Positions 21,782 through 33,073 of a DNA stretch of 64,000 nucleotides are shown piece by piece (the stretch's first letter is position 1; every line of letters starts with the position of its first letter). The stretch spans positions 17,577,501 to 17,641,500 of the forward strand of contig CP136896.1 of assembly GCA_034359265.1 (NCBI GenBank), written 5' to 3'. The notes below the pieces were generated by a model that was not told the origin of the DNA, made no database searches, and saw only the letters and a program-made list of their open reading frames with translations. The translations under genes and the position numbers were made by a program. This DNA comes from Canna indica. Its lineage: Eukaryota > Streptophyta > Magnoliopsida > Zingiberales > Cannaceae.

Positions 21782-23301
21782 TCACGATGACGATGGAGGA
21801 TGGTCTGGATCATATGGCGGGATTTGGAGTGCTTGAGTGTACACCGGCATGGACTGACTCGAGGACGATGGATCAGATGATGCCGAAGAGATGCCTGCTC
21901 CAGGATGACTTGACATATTGCGTAGTATAGCGCATCTCCGCCATCATCTGACTCTGGCGTTCCATCATCTCAGTCTGACGCGCGACTGTCTCCTCTAGTG
22001 TCCTTATCATGCTACTATGATCATAACTAGATCTGAAGGTGGACGGCCGTTCACCAGCAACTGGAGGGGTCGGTGCCCCAAGTGGCCCTAGCACGGCTCG
22101 CGCATGACCACTATCTGCAAAGTCATATACGGGACCATGGTCCCAGCCACCTGCGGCCTCGACCCACGCTGCTGCGTCAAAGTCCTCGGGGGTGCCCCCG
22201 CGCTGCACCACCATCTGGCTGTAGGTCTCCTACTCGAGTTTGATTTTTTGTTTAATATTTATCATAAAACTTAAATTATAAATATATAATGAATAATTTA
22301 AACAAATATATAGTTATCATAATGTATGCAGCGCGGTTGTTGAAGTACTCCCCCGTCCCATGTACTCAACAGTGGGTCCGCTCAAACACCGCCATCGGGG
22401 AGGGTCGCTGGACAGTCCCGTCATCCGACACCGTCGTCTACATTTACAAAACAAATATATTAATTAGTACACATAGTAACAAATAAAATATATAATTAAA
22501 AGGTATACTTACCATACGGTTCGCGTGCACTGCAAATGCAATAGAGTCGTCGATGTGACGCGCTGCTCCCCCCGACATGCGATTTCTAGCCGCATTCCTA
22601 GAAACCTTCTGCCATCGATCTGTCGACCATATTCCCACGAGCTGGTCCCATATATCCAGAGTAATCCAATCGGGGTCGTATCCCCGAGTCTCCGAGATGT
22701 TAGTAGTCCCAGCTCGTGCCATCACCCGGGACCGGGCCTGCCCCAGCTGCCCGTTGTACCTCACCCGGGAAATAGCCTCCCAGGCAACGTAAATGAAGGA
22801 CCTCTGGTCCTCAGCCCATGTATAGCGAGCCTGCAAAATAATAATATCAGTACCAATATTAATCATCATGCATGTATAAAAAAAAATAATGTGTGTCTCA
22901 AACTCGCGCCACAACATGTCGACGTGCTCACTAGGCACGTGAGACCACGTAGGTCATGCCCCGTGCATGTATCGTCGAATGGTAGAAGAAATGCTCCTCG
23001 GCACTTCTTCTTACTCGAACCTGCACAACAAAAATAAAATTTAATATTATATTATAATATAATAAATTTGTAATGATTCATAATTCATGATATATTACCG
23101 CTCCCCAATCACGCTAATAAATCTACATGACTCTATGGCTGGTGGAGGTTGCCACCTGTTCGGCCCACGTGGCCGCCTGCGTCTGGATGTACTAGCCTCA
23201 ACAGTATCATCGGTAGGAGGATCAGCAGCACGAGTAAGTGCTAGAGTCTCACCGATCGGAGACTCCGAAGCTCTCCTGCGACGATAACCACGACTAGACA
23301 T
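21782..23301 (-). pseudogene. CACTA-3 TnpA-like gene, five exons, damaged
   Basis: Exons on the minus strand by comparison: 23301-23099, 23020-22897, 22830-22513, 22437-22318 and 22229-21782. Exon 1 is open (MSSRGYRRRRASESPIGETL). Exon 3 is well kept (ARYTWAEDQRSFIYVAWEAI, TRGYDPDWITLDIWDQLVGI). Damage includes a stop in exon 2 soon after its start (GTAAG in place of GCAAG, reading FE*EEV), a second stop at HGA*PTW, loss of the exon 4 donor (ATG|ATAAC instead of ATG|GTAAT), and a frameshift in exon 5 after MMAEM. The encoded ancestor is the En/Spm-type DNA-binding protein described for CACTA-1. Confidence 0.7.
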
Positions 23302-23376
23302 ATCTGTCGAATAGACATATAATCATATTATTGTATAAATAGTAGAGATATATTTAATAAAATATATACTTTACAA

Positions 23377-24166
23377 TTATTCCTCATCATCTGAGTAATA
23401 GTCTTCGAATTCTTCATCTTCTTCCTCTTCTTCATCTTCTTCATCTTCTTCATCTCTAGCTTCCTCAATTTCATGATCATCATCATCAACATATTCAACT
23501 TCTAATTAAATTGACGTTGTGTCTGCATCCTCAAGTATTGAAATAATACGATCTACAGCAGGAGGATCATCTTCTTGAAAGACCATCTGTCATATCAAGT
23601 ATCAGCTCATTTTCTCCTGCTATCGGATCAATTTTTCCTCTACCTTTAGTCTTACAGACTACACGCCAATTTGCTCTATCTTTATTTCGAGCCGGATACT
23701 TCGCGTAATATACTTGTTCGGCTTGTGATGCCAATATAAAAGGCTCATTTGCTGCCAATTTAGATTTATAATTAACCTCAACAAGTTTGTATTTTGGATG
23801 AACTTTCATGCCCCTTTCTGTTGTATCGAACCAATGACATCTAAATAGGATAACTGATTTCAAGCCGAAGTAGTGCAACTATATCACTTCTTCCACCAGT
23901 CCATAAAAATCCATATCACATTCAACATAGGTTGTCCCTTTCACGCAGACCCCGACATTCATCGTCTTCTTTGTAAAAGCATATTCCACCGTGTGAAATT
24001 TGTACACATTAACAAAATATCCGCTATAGCACGACACTAGTCGCGACGGTCCACTAATAAACTCAAATATTCTTTCATCTATTTCAGCTCTGTGATTTTT
24101 ACTGTAAGTCTGAATCCAAGTAGGGAAATCACGATTCTGTAATCTTATTATAGACGATTCTGACAC
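23377..24166 (-). pseudogene. CACTA-3 transposase C-terminal remnant (DUF4216-type)
   Basis: Minus-strand reading: QNRDFPTWIQTYSKNHRAEI, FISGPSRLVSCYSGYFVNVY, GVCVKGTTYVECDMDFYGLV, then SVILFRCHWFDTTERGMKV, FILASQAEQVYYAKYPARNK and WRVVCKTKGRGKIDPI. This is the order of the DUF4216 region at the end of plant CACTA transposases. It ends in an acidic tail like that of CACTA-1, with a stop at 23377. A stop separates the two halves at 23878 and the catalytic transposase domain upstream is absent. Confidence 0.75.
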
Positions 24167-24262
24167 GAGTCCAAATTAGACGATTCCAGCGGGAGTCTGA
24201 ATTTGACGATTCCGACGCGAGTCCGAAGTGGACGATTCTGGCGCGAGTCCACTGAGGACTAC
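24152..24262 (-). repeat. 26-bp minisatellite, about 4 units (CACTA-3)
   Basis: Four diverged units of the TTCGGACTCGCGTCGGAATC type on the minus strand, abutting the transposase remnant. The upstream copies begin near the deletion joint. Confidence 0.7.
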
Positions 24263-24810
24263 TCCGAACTAATTAACATTTTAATTAATTAATCAATATT
24301 AATCTATAATATTTTAACTAATTTAAATAATTAACCTACAATTATTAATCTAAAACATAATATTAATCTAACTAAATTAATCTAAAAATTACTCTAAACT
24401 CTAACAATTAATCTAAAAATCATAACAATTAATCTAAAAATCATAACAATTAATCTAAACCCAAAAAATTAATTTAACAAATTAAACAATTAATTAATCC
24501 AACAATTAATTAAAAATTAAAAATATATATAAATAATATAATATAAGCATTTCCGGCGCCGGTGTCCAGTGTCCGGACACTGTGTTCGGACACTGCATAA
24601 ACCACCGGCCGGAACCCTATTTTAAGGGTTTCGGCCGGCTCTAACAAGGGGCGGAGGTCGAACGGGAGGCAGCAAGAAATACCTCGAATCGAACGGGAGG
24701 CGAAGGTCGGAATCGGAGGTCGGCGACGGCGGCAGCTCGGCGGTGGCGTCGGAAGAGAGCAGCGGCGGCGGGCAAAGAAAGAGGAAGAAGGGGGCGGGCG
24801 CGATCGCGTG

Positions 24811-25020
24811 CCTTATATAAACTTATCAGCAACGGCTCACTTAGCCGTTAGAAAGTCGTTGCTGATAGGTTAATCATCAGCAACGACTCACTTGTCCGTT
24901 TGAATGTCGTTGCTGATAATTTAATCATCAGCAATGGCTCACGTGTCCGTTACAACGCCGTTGCAGATATAGCATATCTGCAACGGCTTGAGCAGTCGTT
25001 GCTGATGACTGTTGCTGAAG
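24811..25020 (-). repeat. CACTA-3 promoter and 5' subterminal array
   Basis: Palindromic GCAACGGC...GCCGTTGC units ending in a TATA box (TTATATAA, minus strand, 24812-24819). This array is shorter than in the other two copies. Confidence 0.75.
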
Positions 25021-25087
25021 AACCAATTTGTAGTAGTGTATGGATCACGATGGTGAGATAGAACTCGCAGCACCGACTGCCTGGCAA

Positions 25088-25170
25088 CCCTATGGCGACC
25101 CAAGGGTCTTCGTGAAGAGCACATGAGACGAAAGAGACAAAAGAAATGAAAGAGATGTACGCGAGGGAAA
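25088..25170 (+). repeat. Fragment of the small LTR retrotransposon internal region
   Basis: GGGTCTTCGTGAAGAGCACA and the following GAGACGAAAGAGACAAA plus GTACGCGAGGGAAACA match the internal region of the array at 32547-32627. It is a detached piece of that element. Confidence 0.65.
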
Positions 25171-26750
25171 CATGTTAGGGATATAGTTGATATGCCCTAG
25201 ATCCAATCTCACATGTAATAATTTGAACACATTTTGATTAATGTTATTTTAATCTATATATGACATTTGTAACTCTTTTATCATATTTATAGTTAACGAT
25301 AAAGTCCTTGATTAAATTTTCAGACTTGACATCATGATTGAGATCATGATAATGAGAGTCAAATTTCTTACAATTTAAGCTAAATTTATTCTTGGTCATA
25401 GGATCTTTACATTAGTACATTAATGATCCGAATAGATCAATATATATGTGGTAGTCTCTATAGGATAGAGATCGGTTGATCTCATTAACTAAGTCACATA
25501 TATAAGTGATGCATATGGAGATATGATCATTGAACCGACTCATTGGAGAATTCCCAATGATTAAATTACCATAAACTATCAATAGGATATTCTCTTGAAG
25601 AATGTGATGTAATAGTACTTTCCTTTGACTTGAGATCATCATGACAATTAACAAGTTATTTATCGTGCTTTGACACTAAACACCAACTGCTCTAGGGCGA
25701 TAGTTGAAAAGCTATTAGGTATGATTAAATGCTTATAGAATTAATGATTGGTCAATATAGAATATGTCGACTCTTGGTAACGAGTTCAAACTATATGTTG
25801 TCTTTAATTATAAGCGACTAAATTAAGACATTGGCCAGGGCAATTGAATGAAAGAACAAAAAGAGTTTCTTAAGTCATACATTGGTTGATTATAATTGAC
25901 ATGGAATTTTAGTTGGTCGCCTATTAGGATTTGACAGTTAAACCATATCCTAGGGTGACTTGGAGTTATAAAGACAGAAGCAAATATTATAATATTATTC
26001 TATGGGTTCCTGAGAGTATTTGAATATTTCATGATATTCGATCGTCAAGGAGTGTTGCTAGATATCAATCTTGATTGGTAAATTGGTCTGACCAATTTGC
26101 TACCAGCTTAGTACTGAACCTATGGGGTCACACACTAACGATTATTCTAATCTTTGCTAGAGAATTAATTATTTTATTATTTAATGATTAAGTTGAAGAA
26201 TTTAATTAATCAAATAAATAAATAAAATTAATTCAAATGGAATATTATTATATTCTTTGCTAGCACATAGAATATAATTACAAAGAATATAATTAATATT
26301 AAAGAAAAAATTGAATTTTTCTATTTGGAATAAAAAAATTAAAATTATATCTCTCTGTTAATTAATATTTATTTATATATTGAGATATATATGCAAATAT
26401 TGATTAAAGACTTATTTATTAAATCAATTATGAATTGATTAATTAATATGCAATTATAAGCTTTTTCCTAAATGAGATTTGGATGGCGCATTAATTCCCT
26501 TTCCCATGATCGGCAAGGGTATGAAAAATGAAATTGGAATCAATATTTGAATTATTGACTCTTCCAATTCAATGCACATGAAAATGACATTAAAAGAAAG
26601 AATTAATTGGCAAACTTTTTTCATTCGTTGGATTTAGATTTTTTTTAACGGACTTAAATGATGATTATCCTTTCCAATTCAAATTCTTGATATTGTCTAT
26701 GACACGTGATTAGCAATATAGATAGGTGCATGGGAAGAGATTAGAAGGTG
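25171..26750 (+). other. AT-rich interval, possible solo LTR
   Basis: Begins TGTTAGGGATATAGTTGATA, which resembles the start of a Copia-type LTR (TGTTAGGG...ATGCCCTAGA). It continues as AT-rich non-coding sequence. I could not find a matching 3' terminus or target duplication, so the LTR assignment is an inference and the right border is arbitrary. Confidence 0.3.
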
Positions 26751-26810
26751 ATATGAAAATGATTAAAAATGTTTTAATCTTGAGTTGAAATTTTCTCAAA
26801 TTCTTAAAAA

Positions 26811-27160
26811 TGTTTTAAAATGTAGTAGCACTGGTATCTATGCGAGTCTTCAATGATACCGCACTTACCGTATAAGGTAACAAGTGCATTAGAAACAGTA
26901 ATGAATGAAATCAATCCTGAGACAATTGCTCGACAATGAAGCTGTGTGCCCTCTTCCAAGCTTGCCAAATTGGCGCAGGAGCTTATCACACTCCCAAGTG
27001 TAAAATCATCTGGCTCGATGCCATGTTTTTGCATTTCACAGTAGGTCCTGACTGCTTCCTCACTACATCCATTCTGGCCATATCCCACAAGCATTGCTGT
27101 CCATGATACAATGTTCTTAGTTTTCATTCTCCTAAACACCATTTCTGCTGTCCTGGTGCT
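26811..27160 (-). pseudogene. PPR-protein fragment (PLS/E-type)
   Basis: The minus-strand frame reads MVFRRMKTKNIVSWTAMLVG, then YGQNGCSEEAVRTYCEMQKH, GIEPDDFTLGSVISSCANLA, SLEEGTQLHCRAIVSGLISF and ITVSNALVTLYGKCGIIEDS. This has the repeating 31-36-residue pattern of pentatricopeptide repeats (VVSWTAMI, GIxPDxxTL, VSNALVxLYGKCG), about three repeats. PPR proteins of this type bind organellar RNA. Both ends are truncated and no start, targeting peptide or further repeats are seen nearby. It is a displaced or decayed gene piece. Confidence 0.7.
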
Positions 27161-27711
27161 ACTACATTTTGAATCACATTTGATGTTTGAATTCTACTTT
27201 ACCTAAATCCCTTCCTCTCTATCAAGCAAGAGAATCATCTAATTTACTGGTAGCATTGTTAATTAAAATCTCTCACCCCTGCAATATTTGCTTGCTCCTC
27301 CTTGACCCATGATCTGTTTGTTGGTGTCTGTTCTGGTTTGACAAGTGACTGGTATTACCACCATATGAAAAACTAAAGACAAATTATGCAAAGAAATGTG
27401 ATTGCTTCACCACTAACCACTCTCTTCCAAGCCCTAATACTCTAACTGTAGCTCTTGTAGCATTACTAGTTTGTTAAACCTTTGTTCATCTAATTGGAGT
27501 GTCACTGTTTGGATTCTGATTGGCTAGCACTATTCAGGCTGGTAACTGAAATGAGTTCTACTGGTTTTCAGCTGAATATATTCTGCCCAGTTTGATTGAA
27601 TAGCCTCTTTCTAATTGTTAACTGAAATATAAATTGATTATTAGTGGTTTTAGCTGAACCTGTCTCAGACCTATTTGGATCTCGAAAATAGCCTAACATG
27701 ATAATTTTTAT
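27161..27711. other. Gene-free interval
   Basis: Non-coding sequence between the PPR fragment and the Harbinger-like element. No repeat boundary or coding segment recognised. Confidence 0.4.
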
Positions 27712-28130
27712 GGGGCCTTCGGTTTGTAGAATATAATATTCCCTTGGTTTAATATGAATGAGTGTTTAATATGTCTATTTTGTTATTCATACTGTCTCAG
27801 ATATTTTTTGTTATTTTATTCCATTTGGTCTTATATTCTTTGTTATTCATGTTTAAATATATAATCCTGAAATCAGTATGTTATTTTATTTTATTTTGTT
27901 TATTAGATGACGAATGAAAATGATATCTACTTTTTTGAAATGAAGCTACTAAATATGTAATTGGAATCATTTGAAATAATATCTACTTTTTTGTCCATTT
28001 GAAATGATATCTACTTGTTTGTTCATTTGAAATGATTTATTTACTTTTTCTACTTATTTGGAATCATTGGAAAATGATTATTTACTAATAATTGTGTTGT
28101 TTCTTTTTTATTATTCAATCAAACTAGTCA

Positions 28131-29109
28131 ATGGAAAATAGTCAAAGCAATCAAGCTTGTAGTTCCCATGGTAAAAAGATATACAATTTTAAGTGGAAAT
28201 CAATAGAATCTGCAGTATTGTTGGATTATTTGGTAGAGCAAGTACAATCAGGAGATCGATTTGAAAAAGGTTTCAAAGACTCACAAATATCTGAAGTTGT
28301 GAATATCCTTAATGAGAAGGTGGGCATTCAAGTTACAAACAATAATGTCTACAATCATTTACGAGGATGGAGGAATAAATGGTCACAAATTATTAAGTTG
28401 AAAGAGAAGAGCGGAATGAGTTGGGATGAAAATAAAAAAAGGATAGTCATGGGTAGAGATGAGTAACTCAGCTATATATAGGTAAGTTATGTTATATTGT
28501 TGTATTTATGGGATGTTATATTGTTTTAGTTATCTACTAATAAAATTTTGTTTATTTTTGCTGAAACAGAATCATCCTAAAGATGCTAAATTAATCAACA
28601 AGCCTATCGATTTTTACGATCAAATATCTATCATCTTTGGAGGGTCTCTAGCCACAGGAAGATGGAGTAAAGATGATAATGATAGTTTGGGAGCGCCAGA
28701 ATCTGAAGATAACGTTGAATTTGCAAATCCTAAAGTTAATGTCCATACTAATGATGTTTCAATTGATTCAATTAATGCACAAGCGCATTCAACTCAAGGA
28801 GCTTCTTTAAGTTCGGGAAAAACAAAAAAGAAATCATCAAAGCGACATAGGGAAAATGAAGATGATATTATGACGATGATAGCAAATAATATTAAGGAAC
28901 TTGCTGTGGCAATTAAAGAATACAATGAGCCAGAGATTTCCATAGATGGGTTGTATGAAGTTGTTATGTTAATACCTGGATTTGATGAGAGTCAGCTTTG
29001 TCATGCCTATTGTATGCTTGTCGGTTCATCAACAAGAGAAGCAAGAGCTTTCATGGTTGCATCTACTCATCACCGTTACTTCTGGATCCGTGACATGTTA
29101 AACATGTGA
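28131..29109 (+). pseudogene. Myb/SANT-like DNA-binding protein (Harbinger ORF1 type), two exons
   Basis: Exon 1 (28131-28481) encodes a trihelix/Myb-like domain: KIYNFKWKSIESAVLLDYLV, SQISEVVNILNEKVGIQVTN and NNVYNHLRGWRNKWSQIIKL. It ends with GMSWDENKKRIVMGRDE. The intron is 28482-28569 (donor AG|GTAAGT, acceptor AAACAG). Exon 2 continues NHPKDAKLINKPIDFYDQIS and GGSLATGRWS, then a basic stretch KTKKKSSKRHRENEDD and a C-terminal VMLIPGFDESQLCHAYCML. In-frame TAA (28464-28466) and TAG (28479-28481) lie just before the donor, where the family has a tyrosine and probably a glutamine, so the joined reading frame is broken by two point changes. The family cooperates with the Harbinger transposase; related host proteins bind DNA. 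Confidence 0.65.
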
Positions 29110-29112
29110 TTT

Positions 29113-29230
29113 TGATATGAACTTGTCATCTTTAAAAAACTTTGATATGAACTTTGGGATTTATGTTGTTAAGGACTTTGATATGAACTTTGTGATTTAT
29201 GTTAAAGACTTTGATATGAACTCATTGTTA
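29113..29230 (+). repeat. Short direct repeats after the Myb-like ORF
   Basis: The phrase TTTGATATGAACTTT(G) recurs four times between 29113 and 29225, with spacing of about 35-45 bp, giving a spurious open frame. Confidence 0.6.
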
Positions 29231-29689
29231 GACCTTTATGAACTTGTTTATGTGAATTTATTGTTAAAGACTTTTTTTACATTTATGTGCATGTTTTTTA
29301 TTTTTTTTATTCAAAATGTTGCTTTAATATTTAGATATAGTCCTTTGTAGGTCTTGTTTTTAATATTAATTTATTATTTTTCAAAATATTAATGCAAGTT
29401 GCGATTTCTATTTGCGGTCAACCAAACGTCTGTAAATAGAAGTTGTAACTCTACTTGCGGGCAACCAAATGCTCGGCTGCAAAATCTATTTGCGGACATT
29501 TGCTTTTGCATGCAAATAGATTTTACAACGTTTGCACTTGCGGACAACCAAACGCCCCCTATATGTAAAAAGTTGCAATTAGGCACATCTCAACCAAATC
29601 CTCAATGCATTAATTAAGGAGAAAAATATTTTTTGAGATTTGCATAAAAATGAATGATTTTTTTATAAAAAAATAGAATCATGCATTTA

Positions 29690-30010
29690 TCAAGAGCAAT
29701 GAGAATTATAAGTAGGGGGAGAAGGGAGCAAAACAATTAACAACACAAAAAAGGAAAAGTATACAAGAAATAGAAAAATATAGATAAAGGTGGCCACATT
29801 TGTCAAACCAAGAGCCAACTCCACGATTGATCGCCTCGAATTTTCAAAACATCTCGAGTTTCGTTCATGCCAGATCAATCATCGCCAAAGCATAGTGAGG
29901 AAAAACTTGAGCTTACTAACGTCTTTGTTCGCAATGTATCGAAGCTTCCACGAAGTATAGCTGAGCGAAAAGTGCTAAAAGCGATAGAAACTCAGGAACT
30001 TAATCCATTC
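29690..30010 (-). pseudogene. LINE ORF2 C-terminal fragment
   Basis: The minus-strand reading MIWHERNSRCFENSRRSIVE is followed by a hydrophobic tail. It parallels the end of the larger LINE (KIWHERNLRSFEGS at 19780), which fixes its identity. It is 5'-truncated, as is common for LINE insertions. Confidence 0.6.
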
Positions 30011-30442
30011 ATCTTTTGTAAAGCTGCATTGCTAGAAAAGATGTAGATGATTATCATTGTGCAGGTTACAGAGCATGCAAAGAGGGTCCACTGATAATTG
30101 CCAGACCAATAAGTGATCCTTGGTGAGAAGTCGACAACATACAACCAACCAGCTCATAATGGATATGACCCCGGTGCAGTGTTTTGACCAGATGTACTTT
30201 GTTGTAAAATCTCGAACACTTCTGTAATTAAGTAAATGATATAAGAATCTTGTGGTAAAAATGTTGAAGATAATGCAACACCACTTCAGATATATGAGCA
30301 AGACTTGGTTGAGGTTAATCAAGACTTGTAGTTATCCTCTAATTGTTTCATGTTCACGGCTTGTTTGACCAAGCTGATATTTATCTTTTAGACTAGTTTG
30401 ATTTATCACCAATCAATGCATCTCTCGTTTCAAGTTCAACAA

Positions 30443-30455
30443 TTGGTATCCGAGC
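30443..30455 (+). promoter_or_regulatory. Primer-binding site, first internal region
   Basis: TTGGTATCCGAGC one base after LTR 1; one mismatch to the initiator-methionine tRNA site (TTGGTATCAGAGC). Confidence 0.7.
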
Positions 30456-30778
30456 TCGGGACGAGGGATTGACAAGAGAGAGCGTCGATCGAAAAGGAAG
30501 AGAGCGAAGAGGGAGAGAGCCAGGAGAAAGCAAGGAAGGATGAAAGGGTTCCCATCATTGAGTTCGGGCAAGAGAACGAGCAGGAGGGAGATAACATGCG
30601 ATGTCATCTCCTCAGTCTGATCCCTTCATCTCCTCGCAGCAGCGGTTGCATTAGTTCTCGATCGGCATGAGAGAACATGATCGGCCCCTTCGCGACAATA
30701 GATCTCCATCTCAGTAGGGCATGATCGCTCGATCTCCTCCCCCCTCATCCAGAGATGAAGCTCACACGTGTTGGCTTA

Positions 30779-32191
30779 AGGTTTTCAATCTTGATCTTAA
30801 TCTCGATTTTGGTGATAACAAACATAGAACTAATGATTTCATGAAGAGTTTCTTTCAGGTTTCATATCGGTTAGCGCACGACGTCCTCGATCGGAAATAT
30901 TAGAGAAATCAAAAAATCAGAAGGACGTTAGTCGACGCGCTCGAATTTGTCGAGAAGATAGAGTCTAGGTTTAGGGTGTCTAGTTTATATTGTAAATCCT
31001 CATGATGACGCATAAGAATCCAAAAACTATCCCCGGATCTCAAAACATGAAAACTCGAAACCACCCTAAAATTCACTAAACCTAGGGAGCTCCTTGGAGG
31101 GCTATATGACCTAGATATTTTTCTAACATAAAAAATAGCAGTAATTATTCATTGGGTTAAAACTAGATAACGAGATATTTTTATGGATTTTTTGGAAGCC
31201 TTTAACCTACCCATATTTGACTCGAAAAATTAGAAAATTTTTGTTTTCCGAAAATTTGTACTAAACCCCAAAAACAAGATTTTGATTCTTAAGGATTTTG
31301 ATTTTTTAAATATTTTTATTGAATCCAAATGGGGGGTAATCCTTATATGATATTTATGTTTTAAAGTTATTTAACTTAAAGTTAATAAATATTATATAAG
31401 TAGACTTAGTGAAGACGAAACTAGTAAACGAACATACCAAGCAAAGAAATCTGCCCTATCCAAGTTCGGTCGACCGACCGAAGAAGAAGGCATCTCGGTC
31501 GACCGAACGGTGCCAGAATTTGGCGGTAGCCAATTTGACAGTTTGCTTTAGTTCGATCGATCGATCGACCGACAATCGATCGGACAATCGACCGGGCGTC
31601 GCCAACGGGCAAAAATGCGCCGTTGATGAGCCATTTCTTATGGGGGGTTATAGGAGCTAGTACATTGTGTTTGAGAGCTAAGTTTACATTGTTTATTATT
31701 TGCTCTCATTATTATTGTATTTTTTATGTTTATTTCATTGTATTTCCATTTGTGTAAATCTATAGTGATAGGATGATTGAGTTGGTAGTTGTCTTTGTGT
31801 TTAAGGTTTAATTCCACCGATGTAAATTTAGTTTACTATGATTAGTTGAGTTGTCCTTAGGTTGAGGTGGGAGAGTGCTCTCGGTAGGAAGGCATGATAC
31901 TTCCAAGTGTGGAAGTGCCTTCAGTTTGAGAGCGGAGATTTTCCGATGAAAAGTCCTCATTGTAAGGAAACTAATTAATCTAGCTAAACTAGTTTGGAAA
32001 TCCTAAGCGAGGTGTTTAGGTAGTGGAGTAGGCATTGGGGCCGAACCACTATAAATCATTGTGTACTTTGCGTATCTTATTGCTTATCGTTTATATCTTG
32101 CTTTCGTATTTAGTCATTCAATTGTAAATTGTCTAAGTAGTTTAAGAAAAGTTTAAAATCGAATTTAGGCAAATAGATTTAGTAAATAACA
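30779..32191 (+). mobile_element. LTR-A3: solo-LTR-like element inside the array
   Basis: A 1413-bp copy of the LTR-A family starting TGTTGGCTTAAGG. Its 3' end is shortened (AATAACA), lacking the CACTATTCACC...CCAACA tail. Flanks ACACG (30774-30778) and ACAAG (32192-32196) fit a 5-bp duplication; the uninterrupted homologous site in internal region 2 is near 33379 (CCCACAAGGCTTGG). It carries the hairpin, the CGGTCGACCGA block (31460-31600) and the conserved 3' third. Confidence 0.8.
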
Positions 32192-33060
32192 ACAAGTCTT
32201 GGTGAAAGCAGGTTCCATCTCTGTTCCACCACACCTCTCTCGTATTTGCTACATGTTACATTGATATCCACATAAGAAAGATCGTGATCGTGGAAGAAGC
32301 ACCGACCGACCCTGCTTCTTATACAAATAATAGATGTTTGATTTGTGTAGCAGTTGTTGCCCATAGGAAGAGAGGGGGAGATAAAAAGAATAGTCTCATT
32401 AGATTCTCGTGAAAAGCACAAGACAATCTCGTTGGGTCCTCATGAAGAGCACAAAGGACAACCTCGTCCGGTCCTCATGGAGAGCACAGAGGACAGGTCT
32501 CGTCGGGTCCTCGTGAAGAGCATAGATGATGAAAGAAATCTCGACGGGTCTTCGTGAAGAGCACATGAGACGAAAGAGACAAAAAAAAATGAAATAGGCG
32601 AAAGATATGTACGCGAGGGAAACAAACACATGTGTGCGACGTCAAGCGGAGGATGGTGATCAAAAGCTTGAGATGGTGAAGCTGGTGCTGAATGGGAGTG
32701 TTGAAGATAATGCAACACTATTTCAGAGATATGGGTAAGATCGACTTGGTTGAGGTTGATCAAGACTTGTAGTTATTCCCTAATTATCTCTATTTATCAT
32801 ATAGCTTAATGGTAATTATCAGTCAATATATCGATCTGTTTCTACGGTCAACTCTAGAAGTATCCAGTTTGATTTTTAAAACATTAGAAAGCACAAGTCT
32901 CGAGAAAATTTGCTAAATAAATTCATATAAGAGAAGTCAATCTATCGAGTTTCAAGAATAATCTTGCAAGCTTAATAAAAATAACTCTAGAAGGTTGTCT
33001 AAGCCTATAAAAGGCCATTTATTTTATCAATCAATGCATCTCTCGTTTCAAGTTCAACAA

Positions 33061-33073
33061 TTGGTATCAGAGC
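33061..33073 (+). promoter_or_regulatory. Primer-binding site, second internal region
   Basis: TTGGTATCAGAGC, the canonical Met-tRNA primer site, directly after LTR 2. Confidence 0.8.

Larger units (their letters stand above)
21178..25038 (-). mobile_element. CACTA-3 transposon, inverted, TSD TAT
   Basis: A 3861-bp element in minus orientation, with termini CACTACTGG (left) and GTAGTAGTG (right), flanked by TAT at 21175-21177 and 25039-25041. It has the same layout as CACTA-1 and CACTA-2: 5' array (24828-25020), TATA box, 26-bp repeats, transposase C-terminal half, TnpA-like gene, 3' array (21196-21510). Here the 5' part of the transposase gene is missing while the DUF4216-type C-terminal half is kept. 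Non-autonomous. Confidence 0.9.
27712..29559 (+). mobile_element. PIF/Harbinger-like element, ORF1 only
   Basis: A 1848-bp element with imperfect terminal inverted repeats, GGGGCCTTCGGTTTG at the left and CAACCAAACGCCCCC at the right (about 10 of 15 positions pair). TAT flanks both sides (27709-27711 and 29560-29562). The GGGGCGTTTGGTTG-type terminus and 3-bp duplication are characteristic of PIF/Harbinger, whose usual duplication is TTA/TAA, so TAT is slightly atypical. The element carries only a Myb/SANT-like gene; no DDE transposase ORF is present. The last 170 bp contain several CTATTTGCGG/ACCAAA subterminal repeats. Confidence 0.65.

Noticed and set aside
25171..26750. Complete Copia LTR
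   Set aside because: Only the 5' start looks like an LTR; no 3' terminus or target duplication was found, so it is listed only as a possibility.
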